From Pseudarthrobacter sp. MM222 (GTDB taxonomy: Bacteria; Actinomycetota; Actinomycetes; Actinomycetales; Micrococcaceae), in NCBI RefSeq assembly GCF_947090775.1, contig NZ_OX352321.1, positions 1,054,001-1,118,000 of the forward strand: DNA of 64,000 nucleotides, written 5' to 3'. Within the stretch, counting starts at the first letter, position 1. Each line of letters opens with the position of its first letter. Shown here piece by piece: positions 24,546-33,156 of the stretch. Under the pieces are notes generated by a model, which was not told where the DNA came from, ran no database searches, and saw only the letters and a list, made by a program, of their open reading frames with translations. The position numbers were made by a program, and so were the translations under genes.

Positions 24546-26357
24546 TCAAGCACCGTGCCGCTGGGTCAGGAACGCCGTCAGTGCAGGGTTGTCGATCTCC
24601 TTGGCCAGCCACGACACCGCCTGCGCGGCGGCGTCGTTCCCGAGCACCGCCCGGTGCGACTGGGCCCGCACCACAAACTCCCGCATGCCGCTGCGGCTGG
24701 CCAGCGCCGCCAGCCGGTCCGCGAACTCCGACGCCCGCTGCGACCCCGTGGCGAGCGCGACCTCCGCAGCAGCATCCAGCAGCCGGGCCGAATACCAGAG
24801 GTACCACGGCTTCGGTTCCATGCCCCGGCCGATCCAGTGTTCGGCGGCGGCCAAATCCCCGCGGGCCAGGAACAGCCGGGCTTCGGCGCCTGCTGCCAGC
24901 GCCATATAGCAGTGGTCGCCGGCGAGTTCGGCCATCACCCAGGAACGGTCGATCAGGGCCTCGGCGTCCTCCAGCCGGCCCGCGGCAAGGTAGGTCTCGC
25001 CGCGGACGCCGTCGACAAACGGTTCGAACGCCGTCCAGTGCTCCGCCTTAACGCCTTCCTGCGCCTGATCCAAAGATGCCGCCGCCGGTCCCAGCTCACC
25101 CCTGAGCAGATGCACACGGCCCAACAACGCTGCGCTGAACGCCTGTTGCCGGCGGTTCCGCACCGCCTCCGCGAGCCTTCCGGATTCGGTAAGGGCCGTC
25201 ACCGCGTCCTCGTAGTGCGCGGTGTCCGAGGCCAGCATGCCCTGGATCGCCAGGATCCGCGCCTGTTCGTCCGGGATTCCCTGCGCGGCCTGCATCGCCC
25301 GGTCCAGCCAGCCGGCCGCGCGGTCCGGGACCCCGCGCTGGACGGAAAGATAGCCCAACTCGCGCAAGGCCGCGGCGGCGGTCCGGGAGACGCCGTCGGC
25401 CGCCTCGGCGGACAGCGCACGGTGCAGGAAATCGGCAACCTCGGCGCCGCGGCCGCCCGCCTGATGGATCAGGGCCCCGGACAGCGTCACCAGCGACTCG
25501 GCGATGAGGTGACGGTCACCTTGGCGCTGAGCCAGCACGACGGCGAGTCGCAGCTGATCGAGCCCGCGGTCGACGGCGCCTGCCGAAAGTGAGGCGCTGC
25601 CGGCGTCGAGGTAGGACCGTACTGTGGCCAGGGTCGCGGGGATCCCTGGGTCCGCGGCCGGACCCGACGCTGCGAGGGCCCGCCGGACCTCCGCGGGCAG
25701 TGGCAGGCCGAGCTCCCGGTGGTAGAGGTCCTCGAACTTGCTGACCTGCTCGCGGGCCCGCCGGTGCTCGCCTGCCGCCACGAGCGCCTTCACCAGGACC
25801 GCGGCGCAGTCGGCGTTGAAGGGGTCCCGGCGCAGCGCCTGCGAACTCAGCTCCACCGCGTCCCCGGGAGCGCCCGAGGCCAAGGCCGCCAGCGCGGCTT
25901 CGTAGAGCAGCCCCTGCACGCAGTTCTCGAGCCGGTACCGCTGGTCCGCCAGCCAGGAGTCGAAGACGGGGCTGTCCGCAAAGACGAGCCCCTCCAGCAA
26001 CTGGCCGCTGACCCTGTGCGGATCGAGGCCGCCGTTGCCGGCCGGTCCGACAAGCTCCAGCGCATCGCAGCGCCAGGGCGGAACCAGCTCCAGCCGCAAG
26101 GGATCGCCGGTGATGGAAACGCCGCCAAGGGTCCGGCGCAGCTCGGACAGGTTCCAGCGCAGCGCGCCCAGCGGATCCGCGGCGTCGGGAAACAACAGCG
26201 CGGCGGTGCGGGAGCGCCCGGTGCCCTCCGGCTGCAGGGCGAGGTACGCCAGCACCGCCCAGGCCTTGCGGCCTCTGGGCTGCGGGGGAGCGGTGCCAGG
26301 GGACTCGATCGCAGGCGGACCGAGGAGCCGGATCCACGTCTCGGCCATACCGGTCAT
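24546..26357 (-). CDS. SARP/BTAD-like transcriptional regulator with TPR-type C-terminus
   Basis: The roughly 603-residue protein begins with a winged-helix domain of the OmpR-like AfsR/SARP kind (WIRLLGPPAIESPG...RKAWAVLAYLALQPEGTGRSRTAALLFP...LRWNLSELRRTLGG). A bacterial transcriptional activator domain follows (about 95-250; LLEGLVFADSPVFDSWLADQRYRLE, CAAVLVKALVAAGEHRRAREQVSKFEDLYHRELGLPLP). The remaining 330 residues are alpha-helical TPR-like repeats. There is no NTPase domain. ATG 26357 or 26348 is possible, since neither has a good ribosome site. No biosynthetic cluster is adjacent, so the target is unknown. Confidence 0.82.
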   Translation of the reverse strand: MTGMAETWIRLLGPPAIESPGTAPPQPRGRKAWAVLAYLALQPEGTGRSRTAALLFPDAADPLGALRWNLSELRRTLGGVSITGDPLRLELVPPWRCDALELVGPAGNGGLDPHRVSGQLLEGLVFADSPVFDSWLADQRYRLENCVQGLLYEAALAALASGAPGDAVELSSQALRRDPFNADCAAVLVKALVAAGEHRRAREQVSKFEDLYHRELGLPLPAEVRRALAASGPAADPGIPATLATVRSYLDAGSASLSAGAVDRGLDQLRLAVVLAQRQGDRHLIAESLVTLSGALIHQAGGRGAEVADFLHRALSAEAADGVSRTAAAALRELGYLSVQRGVPDRAAGWLDRAMQAAQGIPDEQARILAIQGMLASDTAHYEDAVTALTESGRLAEAVRNRRQQAFSAALLGRVHLLRGELGPAAASLDQAQEGVKAEHWTAFEPFVDGVRGETYLAAGRLEDAEALIDRSWVMAELAGDHCYMALAAGAEARLFLARGDLAAAEHWIGRGMEPKPWYLWYSARLLDAAAEVALATGSQRASEFADRLAALASRSGMREFVVRAQSHRAVLGNDAAAQAVSWLAKEIDNPALTAFLTQRHGA

Positions 26358-26421
26358 GTTACGCCGGGGACTGACGGCGTCGCCGCTCCACCGGGCACTG
26401 TCGGCGGGAGACGCCAGTGCT

Positions 26422-27075
26422 TTAGCGCCGCGGCGGGGTCTTCGCGGCGTGAGGTGTCGTCGAAGAGGCTGGGCGTCCAAGTTCTCCGCCGATGGATGTA
26501 GCCCATCCGTTCTTGGTGAGCGAATTCAGGGCTTGAGCCGAGAATTCGTCCGCCATGGCTGCGTCGCGTACCCAGCTGGTGGCCAAAGCGGCAAGGAAGA
26601 GATCCCGTCCCCGCACTTCGTGACGTGCGCTGCCCTCTTGTTGGGCAGCCAGCAGGAACTCATCGGTCGTGGTGATGTATCCCTGGCATGTGATGCCCAG
26701 CGGGGAGGACTGCGAGCTGGTCGCGGCGCGGAGCGGCTCAGGCAACCCATCGAACGCGCCTGCCCACTCGATCAGGGCGGTGAGCCAATCTTCAAGGCCG
26801 CTCGCAGCGTCTGCCGTTCCTGCCCGGATGGCATTCCGTCGCGACACAAGCTCCTCGTCGCGCGCGGTGAGCAGGGCAGCGAGCAGTGCCTCCCGGTTGG
26901 GGAAGTGACGGTACAAGGTTCCTGCGCCGACTCCAGCCTTCTTGGCAATCGCGTCGAGCGACCCCGCGACGCCGTGCTCGGAAAAATATTGAGCGGCGGT
27001 GTCGAGGATGTGGTCCCTGTTGCGCTGGGCGTCAGCCCGCGGACTGCGGCCTTGACCTATAGGCGGTGTGGACAT
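26422..27075 (-). CDS. TetR-family transcriptional regulator
   Basis: The 217-residue protein has an N-terminal TetR HTH (RDHILDTAAQYFSEHGVAGSLDAIAKKAGVGAGTLYRHFPNREALLAALL) and a helical ligand domain. It is divergent from the luciferase-like monooxygenase at 27222. Two 13-base palindromes in the shared region are likely operators. The ligand is probably the monooxygenase substrate or a toxic relative. Confidence 0.92.
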   Translation of the reverse strand: MSTPPIGQGRSPRADAQRNRDHILDTAAQYFSEHGVAGSLDAIAKKAGVGAGTLYRHFPNREALLAALLTARDEELVSRRNAIRAGTADAASGLEDWLTALIEWAGAFDGLPEPLRAATSSQSSPLGITCQGYITTTDEFLLAAQQEGSARHEVRGRDLFLAALATSWVRDAAMADEFSAQALNSLTKNGWATSIGGELGRPASSTTPHAAKTPPRR

Positions 27076-27090
27076 GGATTCACCCTCACA

Positions 27091-27145
27091 TTGACAAAGC
27101 GGAGACAGCCTCCGTATGGTTTCTTCCTAAGAGGAGACTATCTCC
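27091..27145 (+). promoter_or_regulatory. Promoter of the monooxygenase operon with two TetR-type palindromes
   Basis: TTGACA at 27091-27096 and TATGGT at 27115-27120 (18-base spacer) form a sigma-70-like promoter reading toward 27222. GGAGACAGCCTCC at 27101-27113 lies between the boxes and GGAGACTATCTCC at 27133-27145 just downstream. The two related palindromes are 32 bases apart, about three helical turns, as expected for a repressor with two dimer sites. Confidence 0.65.
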
Positions 27146-27221
27146 TTTTAGTTTCCCTGTCATTTGCCTAGCGTTTTGGTGCGGCACCCCTTCCCGTTGA
27201 TTGCAGCTAAAGGATCCCCTC

Positions 27222-28556
27222 ATGTCCCCTTCCCCTGACACCCAGATGCTCCTGGCATTGCAGGTAGCCAATGGTTACGGCTCTCAGCCCGGTGCGTGGC
27301 GCATGCCCGGGGTCGATCCCTCAAGCTACGTCGACATGGATGTTCTGGTCCGCTACGCCCAGGCAGCGGAACGGGGAAAAATCCAGCTGATCTTCTTGGC
27401 GGACACCCCTGTTCTGGACGTGGATCTTGAGCGTGAGGCGCCCCATCACGCCATCGATCCGCTCGTGGTCCTCACCTCGATGGCACGGGGGACGCAGCGG
27501 ATTGGTCTTGTCGCTACGAGTTCGACAACGCTGAATGAGCCGTTCACCATTGCCCGCCAGTTCAAGGCACTTGATGTGGCGAGCCACGGCCGCGCCGGCT
27601 GGAACGCGGTTCCCACCTCACACCCTGCTGCGGCGGCTAATTACGGGATCACTTTGCCGCCCCGGGGGCAGAAGTACGAGCGCGCCCACGAGGTCATCCA
27701 GGTTGTCCAGGGGCTTTGGGGCAGTTGGGGTGTTGACGCCTGGATCCGTGACGTTGAGGGGAAAAGGTTCGCCGACATGTCCCAGATCCAGCCGGTGAAT
27801 CTGCGTGGCCGTTATGTCTCCGCGGCAGGGCCGCTGCCCATTCCGCCGTCGGAGCAGGGTCAGCCGGTCATTTTTCAGGCCGGCGGCGGGACTCAGGGGA
27901 TGGAGGTCGCTGCCCGCTACGCCACCGGTGTGTACGCGAATCCGTTCACTATCGAAGAAGGGCGTGCGCAGCGCAACGCCCTGCGTTCAGCCGCTGAACG
28001 CGTGGGCCGGGACCCTGATGAGGTGAAGCTTTTCGCGGGATTCATGCCCAGCATCGCCGGATCCCGACGCGCGGCTCTTGACCGGCGGCAGAAGCTTGAC
28101 GAGTCGGTCGACCTGGATCAACGGGTCCGGTATCTGGGGTCAATGATCGGCCTGGCCCTTTCGCCCGCCCAGCTCGACGAGCCACTCACCCCGCAACAGC
28201 AAGCCGAGGCGCGTCCGAACCCGGGAGACGCCCGGGCCCGCCACGCACTCGAGGTGGCGCGGGAGGGCTGGACCCTGCGGGATGTGCTTGCACACGGAGT
28301 CATCGACTATCACCCCGTCGTGCCAGGCCCCGCCGCTGACGTCGCCGATCACATGCAGGAATGGTTCGAAGCCGGAGCCTGCGACGGGTTCTCCCTGGCC
28401 ATCGATGTTTACGTCGACGGAATCGACGCATTCGTTGACCAGGTTGTTCCGCTGCTGCAGGAACGGGGCCTGTTCCACAGCGACTACGAGGGCACCACCC
28501 TCCGCAGTCATCTCGGCGCCCCTGCGCAGTATGGCCCGGACCCGAGGCTTTCCTGA
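27222..28556 (+). CDS. LLM-class flavin-dependent monooxygenase (NtaA/SnaA/DszA family)
   Basis: The 444-residue enzyme fits the large-subunit monooxygenases that use reduced FMN from a partner reductase. Seen are WRMPGVDPSSYVDMDVLVRYAQAAERGKIQLIFLAD, TLNEPFTIARQFKALDVASHGRAGWNAVPTS, GRYVSAAGPLPIPPSEQGQPVIFQAGGGTQGMEVAARYA and a C-terminal DGFSLAIDVYVDGIDAFVDQVVPLLQERGLF. Substrates in the family include aminopolycarboxylates, sulfur heterocycles and long-chain compounds. AAAGGA precedes ATG 27222. The next gene encodes an F420/NADP-type reductase. Confidence 0.9.
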   Translation: MSPSPDTQMLLALQVANGYGSQPGAWRMPGVDPSSYVDMDVLVRYAQAAERGKIQLIFLADTPVLDVDLEREAPHHAIDPLVVLTSMARGTQRIGLVATSSTTLNEPFTIARQFKALDVASHGRAGWNAVPTSHPAAAANYGITLPPRGQKYERAHEVIQVVQGLWGSWGVDAWIRDVEGKRFADMSQIQPVNLRGRYVSAAGPLPIPPSEQGQPVIFQAGGGTQGMEVAARYATGVYANPFTIEEGRAQRNALRSAAERVGRDPDEVKLFAGFMPSIAGSRRAALDRRQKLDESVDLDQRVRYLGSMIGLALSPAQLDEPLTPQQQAEARPNPGDARARHALEVAREGWTLRDVLAHGVIDYHPVVPGPAADVADHMQEWFEAGACDGFSLAIDVYVDGIDAFVDQVVPLLQERGLFHSDYEGTTLRSHLGAPAQYGPDPRLS

Positions 28557-28649
28557 TTTTCCCAGTTCCCCTCCACTCACCCTGTGTTGGCAACACGAGC
28601 AGAACAACGTCCCAGAACGGGACCAATCAAAATCAATGAAAGGAATCAC

Positions 28650-29393
28650 ATGAAAATTGGCATCCTCGGAGCCGGATCCATCGGTGCGACTATGGCCCGT
28701 AAACTCAGTGGCGCAGGACACGAGGTCAAAGTCGCCAATTCACGCGGCCCGGAGACCATCGCCCCCGAAATCGTGGCGTCTGGTGCCAGGGCAGTCGAAG
28801 CCACCGACGTCATCGCCGACATCGACACCCTCATCATCTCCGTACCCTTGAGCCGTATCCCCGCGCTGAAGGACCTCATCGCTGACGTTCCGGAGAACGT
28901 GGTCGTCATCGATACCTCGAACTACTACCCCATGCGCGACGGGCAGGTGCAGGCACTCGATGAAGGCCAGGTCGAAAGCGTATGGATCACTGAACAACTC
29001 GGCCGCCCAGTGGCAAAGGCGTGGAATGCAATCTTGGCGGAATCTTTCCAGACCAAAGGCACAGCCGCAGGAGATCCCAACCGTATCGCCATTCCCGTCG
29101 CCGCAGATCGGGAGCTAGACAGGAAAGTGGCAATGACTCTGGTGGAAGACACCGGCTTCGATGCCGTCGACACCGGCTCGCTTGCCGATTCATGGCGTCA
29201 GCAGCCCGGAGCGCCCACGTACTGCACCGACCTCACTGAGCACCAAATCCCCCCAGCCCTTAACTCCGCCAAGAAAGACCTCATTCCGCAGCGCAGGGAT
29301 TTTGCGATGGCCGCCATCATGGAAAAAATCGAGGCAGGCGTGACCCTCAGCTCGGCTGATCTCGTCGATCTCAACCGATCGATCTACAGCTGA
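28650..29393 (+). CDS. NADPH-dependent F420 reductase-like / NAD-binding oxidoreductase
   Basis: The 247-residue protein starts MKIGILGAGSIGATMARKLSGAGHEVKVANSRGPE, the dinucleotide fold of F420-dependent NADP oxidoreductase (NADP-binding Arg in NSRGP). TLIISVPLSRIPALKDLI and VVVIDTSNYYPMRDG follow. It lies 93 bases after the monooxygenase and is probably co-transcribed; it could reduce a flavin cofactor for it, or act on an unrelated substrate. Because the downstream part differs from archaeal enzymes, the F420 link is uncertain. Confidence 0.82.
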   Translation: MKIGILGAGSIGATMARKLSGAGHEVKVANSRGPETIAPEIVASGARAVEATDVIADIDTLIISVPLSRIPALKDLIADVPENVVVIDTSNYYPMRDGQVQALDEGQVESVWITEQLGRPVAKAWNAILAESFQTKGTAAGDPNRIAIPVAADRELDRKVAMTLVEDTGFDAVDTGSLADSWRQQPGAPTYCTDLTEHQIPPALNSAKKDLIPQRRDFAMAAIMEKIEAGVTLSSADLVDLNRSIYS

Positions 29394-29491
29394 CCGCACC
29401 CATCAGTCCGATCCGATTTCCGTGTTCGGCAGTCGGCCACTGGGGCCGCTGGTGGTGGATGTACTTCCCCGACCACACGGAGGAATCGCGC

Positions 29492-30055
29492 TCAGCGCCT
29501 CTTCTCGTACCTGGTCAGGACCACGCCGCCGGGAAACGTCCGCGTCTCCACCAGGTCCAGGTTCACCCAACTGTCCAGCGCGGTAAAGAACGGTGTGCCG
29601 CCGCCCACCAGGACCGGATGGGTGGCCAGCATGTACTCGTCGATCAGCCCGGCCCGCATAGCCGCCGCGGCGAGCGTTGCGCCGCCGACGCTCATCGGGC
29701 CGCCGTCCTCGGCCTTGAGCCGAGTGATCTCGGCGATCGCGTCGCCGGTGACCAGGCGGGTGTTCCAGTCGACCTTGTCGATCGTCGAGGAGAACACCAC
29801 CTTCGGCGTGTCCCGCCAGTTCCGCGCGAACTCGATCTCCGCCGGGGTGGCGTTGGGCTGCTGGTCGCCGGTCGGCCAGTAGGAGCTCATTGTCTCCCAG
29901 AGCTTGCGCCCGTACAGCGATAGGCCGCTTGCCCGCTCCTGGTCGAGCCACCACTGGAACAGTTCGTCGCTCGGCCCGCTCCAGCCAATGTCGTCGCCGG
30001 GCGCAGCGATGTAGCCGTCCAGGGTCAGGTTCATGCCGTAGATCAGTTTCCGCAT
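29492..30055 (-). CDS. Dihydrofolate reductase-like protein (RibD C-terminal domain family)
   Basis: The 187-residue protein has the RibD_C pattern MRKLIYGMNLTLDGYIAAPGDDIGWSG, SLYGRKLWETMSSYW, TPKVVFSSTIDKVDWNTRLV, GGPMSVGGATLAAAAMRAGLIDEYMLATHPVLVGGGTPFF. It is an NADPH-dependent reductase of unknown substrate, distinct from the larger family member at 7844. It is convergent with the F420-type reductase and stands alone. Confidence 0.9.
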   Translation of the reverse strand: MRKLIYGMNLTLDGYIAAPGDDIGWSGPSDELFQWWLDQERASGLSLYGRKLWETMSSYWPTGDQQPNATPAEIEFARNWRDTPKVVFSSTIDKVDWNTRLVTGDAIAEITRLKAEDGGPMSVGGATLAAAAMRAGLIDEYMLATHPVLVGGGTPFFTALDSWVNLDLVETRTFPGGVVLTRYEKRR

Positions 30056-30280
30056 GGCGCCAGCCTTCCGTCAGTCGGTCTCCAGAGTATAGACCGGCGC
30101 GGTGCGGGAAACTCATGGGTGCGGCCGAGGACCCCGGCTGCCCTGGCGAGGCTGTGCGGTCACAAAAGCCGCCAAAGGGCCACCAAAGTCCGGCCCCTTT
30201 GGAGCTTCACACGCTTGCTCACACGGCCGCTGAAGACACTGGATTCATCCAATCCACCCACCATCTAAGGTGAATCAACA

Positions 30281-30475
30281 ATGGAAGTACTGGCTGTCCT
30301 GCTTGCCGGAACAATGCTCTTCGTAGTCCCAAGGACGCTCATCACCGTCCTGAGGGACGGCCGGGGCCACACCCCGGACGTGCGGTCCGAGGAACCCTGG
30401 CAGGCCGGCGACCTGCCCAGCGAACCGTACTCGATGGCGTCCAGGATCCTCCCGCTGGCTTTGTGGCTGCGTTAG
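30281..30475 (+). CDS. Small single-pass membrane protein, paralogue of the one at 61374
   Basis: The 64-residue protein has one N-terminal membrane helix (about 3-22) followed by a conserved cytoplasmic tail: LRDGRGHTPDVRSEEPWQAGDLPSEPYS. The protein at 61374 has the same layout with RDGRG-x-P-x(3)-SE-x-PW-x-AG-x-LPS-x-PYS. The shared tail across two loci supports a real gene family. Function is unknown; I do not recognise a named family. Confidence 0.7.
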   Translation: MEVLAVLLAGTMLFVVPRTLITVLRDGRGHTPDVRSEEPWQAGDLPSEPYSMASRILPLALWLR

Positions 30476-30569
30476 ACCCGCTGGCAGCCCTCGCCGAGTC
30501 TGGACACATCAAAGGGGCGGTGGGAATCTGGACCCATGCGCCATCGGCGAGGGAGGCTGGTAGCAGGTC

Positions 30570-31037
30570 ATGGATGACACATCGGATACGCGGCAATTGC
30601 TTTCCAACCGGATCGAACAAAAACAACAGGCAGTCCGGTCCTATCTGGGACGGGAGCGCCCCAAACGGAACAAGCTGTCCAACATCAGCGTCGTCGGGAG
30701 TGCCCTGGCCGCCATGCTCACCGCCGGTCCAGCATTCGGGGGCACCGGTTTCACCCAGGCACTCCAGGGGGTCTTTTCCCTGGGTGATGACTCGATCGTT
30801 TGGCGCGTCCTGTGCCTCGGGGCCGTGCTGCTGTCCGTCGCCGCCGCATTGGCCACGAACTTCGCCAATTCGCACTCGATTGCGGACCGGGTGAGCGCGG
30901 CGGAGACCGCCAACGCGCAACTGGAGGGGCTGCGGGACACCTTGAGTTTCGGCCGCATCGACACCGACGAGGCGCTGAAGCTGTACCAGCAATATGTGGC
31001 CCAGGTGGCGTTCGTCGACGAAGTGCCCGCGCGCTAG
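30570..31037 (+). CDS. Hypothetical two-helix membrane protein
   Basis: The 155-residue protein has a charged N-terminus (RIEQKQQAVRSYLGRERPKRNKLS), two membrane segments (about 40-62 and 80-98) and a C-terminal helix (SIADRVSAAETANAQLEGLRDTLSFGRIDTDEALKLYQQYVAQV) that looks like a short coiled coil. No catalytic motif is visible. This layout resembles uncharacterised SLATT-like or effector-associated membrane proteins, but that is only a resemblance. ATG 30570 sits after a moderate GGAGG-like site. Confidence 0.6.
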   Translation: MDDTSDTRQLLSNRIEQKQQAVRSYLGRERPKRNKLSNISVVGSALAAMLTAGPAFGGTGFTQALQGVFSLGDDSIVWRVLCLGAVLLSVAAALATNFANSHSIADRVSAAETANAQLEGLRDTLSFGRIDTDEALKLYQQYVAQVAFVDEVPAR

Positions 31038-31068
31038 TAACGTCCGGTGCGGGGCTTTGGTGCCTCGG

Positions 31069-31239
31069 CTACTGGCCCTTCGGGATGATGATCCAGAGCG
31101 CGATGTAGACCAGCTCCCCGACGCCGAACAGGCCGAAGAGTACGAAGCCGATGCGGACCAGCGTCCTGGAGATGCCGAAGCGGTCGGCGAGGGCTGCGCA
31201 GACCCCCGCGATGACCTTGCCGTTCCTGGGTCGAACCAT
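31069..31239 (-). CDS. PspC-domain membrane protein
   Basis: The 56-residue protein is a minimal PspC domain: MVRPRNGKVIAGVCAALADRFGISRTLVRIGFVLFGLFGVGELVYIALWIIIPKGQ, with one or two membrane segments. PspC domains take part in envelope stress sensing. ATG 31239 is preferred because GGATGGA lies upstream; in-frame extensions toward 31314 look non-coding. It is convergent with the hypothetical gene at 30570. Confidence 0.87.
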   Translation of the reverse strand: MVRPRNGKVIAGVCAALADRFGISRTLVRIGFVLFGLFGVGELVYIALWIIIPKGQ

Positions 31240-31380
31240 TGATCGTTCCATCCAGTCACGGTAGCAGTGTGCTCCCGACAAGAGAACAGCACGACAAAGC
31301 GGGCTCTGCCCCATGCAGCACGGTGGCCGCGCGGGGAGGAGCCCGCCTGTGTTAAATCGCCGAAATGGGTGCGGGCCCGC

Positions 31381-32274
31381 CTATGGCGTGGGGTTGCCGC
31401 CGTTAACGTTGAGGGTTTCGCCCACCACGTAGCTGGACTCCGCCGACGCCAGGAACACGTAGGCCGGGGCCAGCTCGGCCGGTTGACCGGCCCGGCCCAG
31501 GGGAGTGCTCTTGCCAAATTCGGGCAGCGCCTCCTTGGGCTGGCCGCTGCTGACCTGCAGCGGTGTCCAGATCGGCCCGGGCGCGACGGCGTTGACGCGG
31601 ATGCCCTTGGGCGCCAGCTGCTGGGCCAGGCCCTTGGTGAAGTTGTTGATGGCTGCCTTCGTGGTGGCGTAGTCCACCAGGGTCTCCGACGGGCTGTACG
31701 CCTGGATGGAGGTGGTGTTGATGATGGTGGAACCCGCCGGCAGATGCGGGACGGCGGCCTTGGTCAGCCAGAACATGGCATAGACGTTGGTCTTCAGCGT
31801 GTGGTCGAACTGCTCGTCGCTGATCTGTTCGATGTCCTCCTGGGCCACTTGCTTGCCGGCGTTGTTCACCAGGAGGTCCAGGCCCCCGAGCTCGCGCAGG
31901 GCAATCTCCACCAGCTCCCGGCACATCGCCGCATCCTTCAGGTCGCCGGGAGCCTTGACGGCCTTGCGGCCGGCCTTTTCGATCAGGTTGGCGATCCGGG
32001 CGGCGTCCTCTTCCTCCTCCGGCAGGTAGGAGAGTACGACGTCGGCCCCCTCACGGGCGAAGGCGATGGCCGTGGCGGCGCCGATGCCGGAGTCCGCGCC
32101 GGTGACGATGGCCTTGCGGCCCTCCAGCCGGCCGGTGCCGCGGTAGGTGTCTTCGCCGAGGTCCGCCTTGGGCGTCAGCTTCGCGTCCAGCCCGGGCTCC
32201 GGCTGGTGCTGCTTGGGAGGTTCGATGTGGTCGTACGCGGTTACCGGGTTCTTGAACGTGTACTGGTCAGTCAT
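31381..32274 (-). CDS. SDR-family oxidoreductase (YhdG/GSP39-like)
   Basis: The 297-residue protein has a 50-residue N-terminal extension ([36 protein letters not shown]) typical of general-stress-protein-39-like SDRs. The core has [16 protein letters not shown], the catalytic Ser-Tyr-Lys (TTSIQAYS...[12 protein letters not shown]) and [13 protein letters not shown]. These NAD(P)H-dependent dehydrogenases are induced by stress in other Gram-positives. MTDQYTF at 32274 is chosen over 32301. A perfect TAAGCATGCTTA palindrome lies 41 bases upstream. Confidence 0.9.
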   Translation of the reverse strand: MTDQYTFKNPVTAYDHIEPPKQHQPEPGLDAKLTPKADLGEDTYRGTGRLEGRKAIVTGADSGIGAATAIAFAREGADVVLSYLPEEEEDAARIANLIEKAGRKAVKAPGDLKDAAMCRELVEIALRELGGLDLLVNNAGKQVAQEDIEQISDEQFDHTLKTNVYAMFWLTKAAVPHLPAGSTIINTTSIQAYSPSETLVDYATTKAAINNFTKGLAQQLAPKGIRVNAVAPGPIWTPLQVSSGQPKEALPEFGKSTPLGRAGQPAELAPAYVFLASAESSYVVGETLNVNGGNPTP

Positions 32275-32314
32275 GGTGCTCCTCCGATGGTTGGTCTGCA
32301 TACGGACGGCATGC

Positions 32315-32326
32315 TAAGCATGCTTA
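32315..32326. promoter_or_regulatory. Perfect 12-base palindrome upstream of the SDR gene
   Basis: TAAGCATGCTTA lies 41 bases before the start at 32274 on the minus strand, within the promoter zone, and partly repeats the adjacent GCATGC. It could be a repressor or stress-regulator site. Confidence 0.35.
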
Positions 32327-32462
32327 TCTTCCAGCCTAGCGAGCGCGGCCGTAGTGGCGCAACGGACGCCTCCCAGCCGCCAACCGCGGGCGTTCGACAC
32401 GCTAAACCACCGGGCTCTAGCAAGGTAACCAAAATGGAGTTACCTGGCCGTGTCCCTTCGCA

Positions 32463-32702
32463 GGCGGCCCCGCCTACGACCTCCGCGTCTCCCTCCAGAG
32501 CGCCGAACCCGAGATCTGGCTGCAGCTGCTGGTGCCGATGACCATCACAGTCACGGACACAGAGGTTTCGAGGCAGCGAGTCGGATTAGGGCGGAAGCGG
32601 GTTCCGGGCTTCCCCGGTGCTGCGCAGGAGAGTTCGTTCCGTCGACTATCCGGTGGGACGGTTCACGACATGCTGGCCGCGCCCCGACTCGAAGCGGTTT
32701 AG
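32463..32702 (+). pseudogene. Fragment resembling plasmid pRiA4b ORF-3 family protein
   Basis: In one frame the DNA reads PAYDLRVSLQSAEPEIWLQLLVPMTITVTDTE, close to the N-terminal pattern of the pRiA4b ORF-3 family (YxLRVxLxxxxPxIWRRLLVP). After about 30 residues the similarity stops, no start codon precedes it, and the frame ends at 32702. The rest of the 409 bases between the SDR gene and the gene at 32699 shows nothing else. Confidence 0.35.
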
Positions 32703-32953
32703 TTGTGAAGGGCCCTAGTGGTCATGCGGTAGGAGAAGATTCCTTCGAGTTGTCTGGGTTCAACCCAGACCTGGAAGCCTTGGGCGGCTTCGAAGAGTGT
32801 CCTGGTGGACTTCTCGTCTGATGCGATCCAGATCATGGAGGAGTCGGGCATCGCGTCGTCGACGATCCCCGTGCGGATGACTTCACCCTGTTTCTGGATT
32901 TCGACCGGGGCGCCGATGAGCCGCGCCCATTCGTGATGGCGGTATCTGGTCAT
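32699..32953 (-). CDS. Small hypothetical protein
   Basis: The 84-residue protein (MTRYRHHEWARLIGAPVEIQKQGEVIRTGIVDDAMPDSSMIWIASDEKSTRTLFEAAQGFQVWVEPR...) has a plausible composition, a good AGGAACGAAAG ribosome site before ATG 32953, and alternating hydrophobic strands suggesting a small beta fold of about five strands. I do not recognise a family. It is monocistronic, 203 bases after the RraA-like gene on the same strand. Confidence 0.6.
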   Translation of the reverse strand: MTRYRHHEWARLIGAPVEIQKQGEVIRTGIVDDAMPDSSMIWIASDEKSTRTLFEAAQGFQVWVEPRQLEGIFSYRMTTRALHN

Positions 32954-33156
32954 CTTTCGTTCCTCGCGGTCGTAGTGGGCGATGCGGGTGGGGACCGGAT
33001 GCGGTCCGGAGGGTGACCCTGCCGGTGGTGGCCCGCGGTGGCCCCTGGGGCTTATGCCACAGAGGCCACCGGTGTGTGTCTGTCGGTGACATGCCAGCTG
33101 GGAGTCGGGGAGGTGCTGATGGCGGCGGGGTTAGGCGATGAGCGCCGCTGGGTTTC

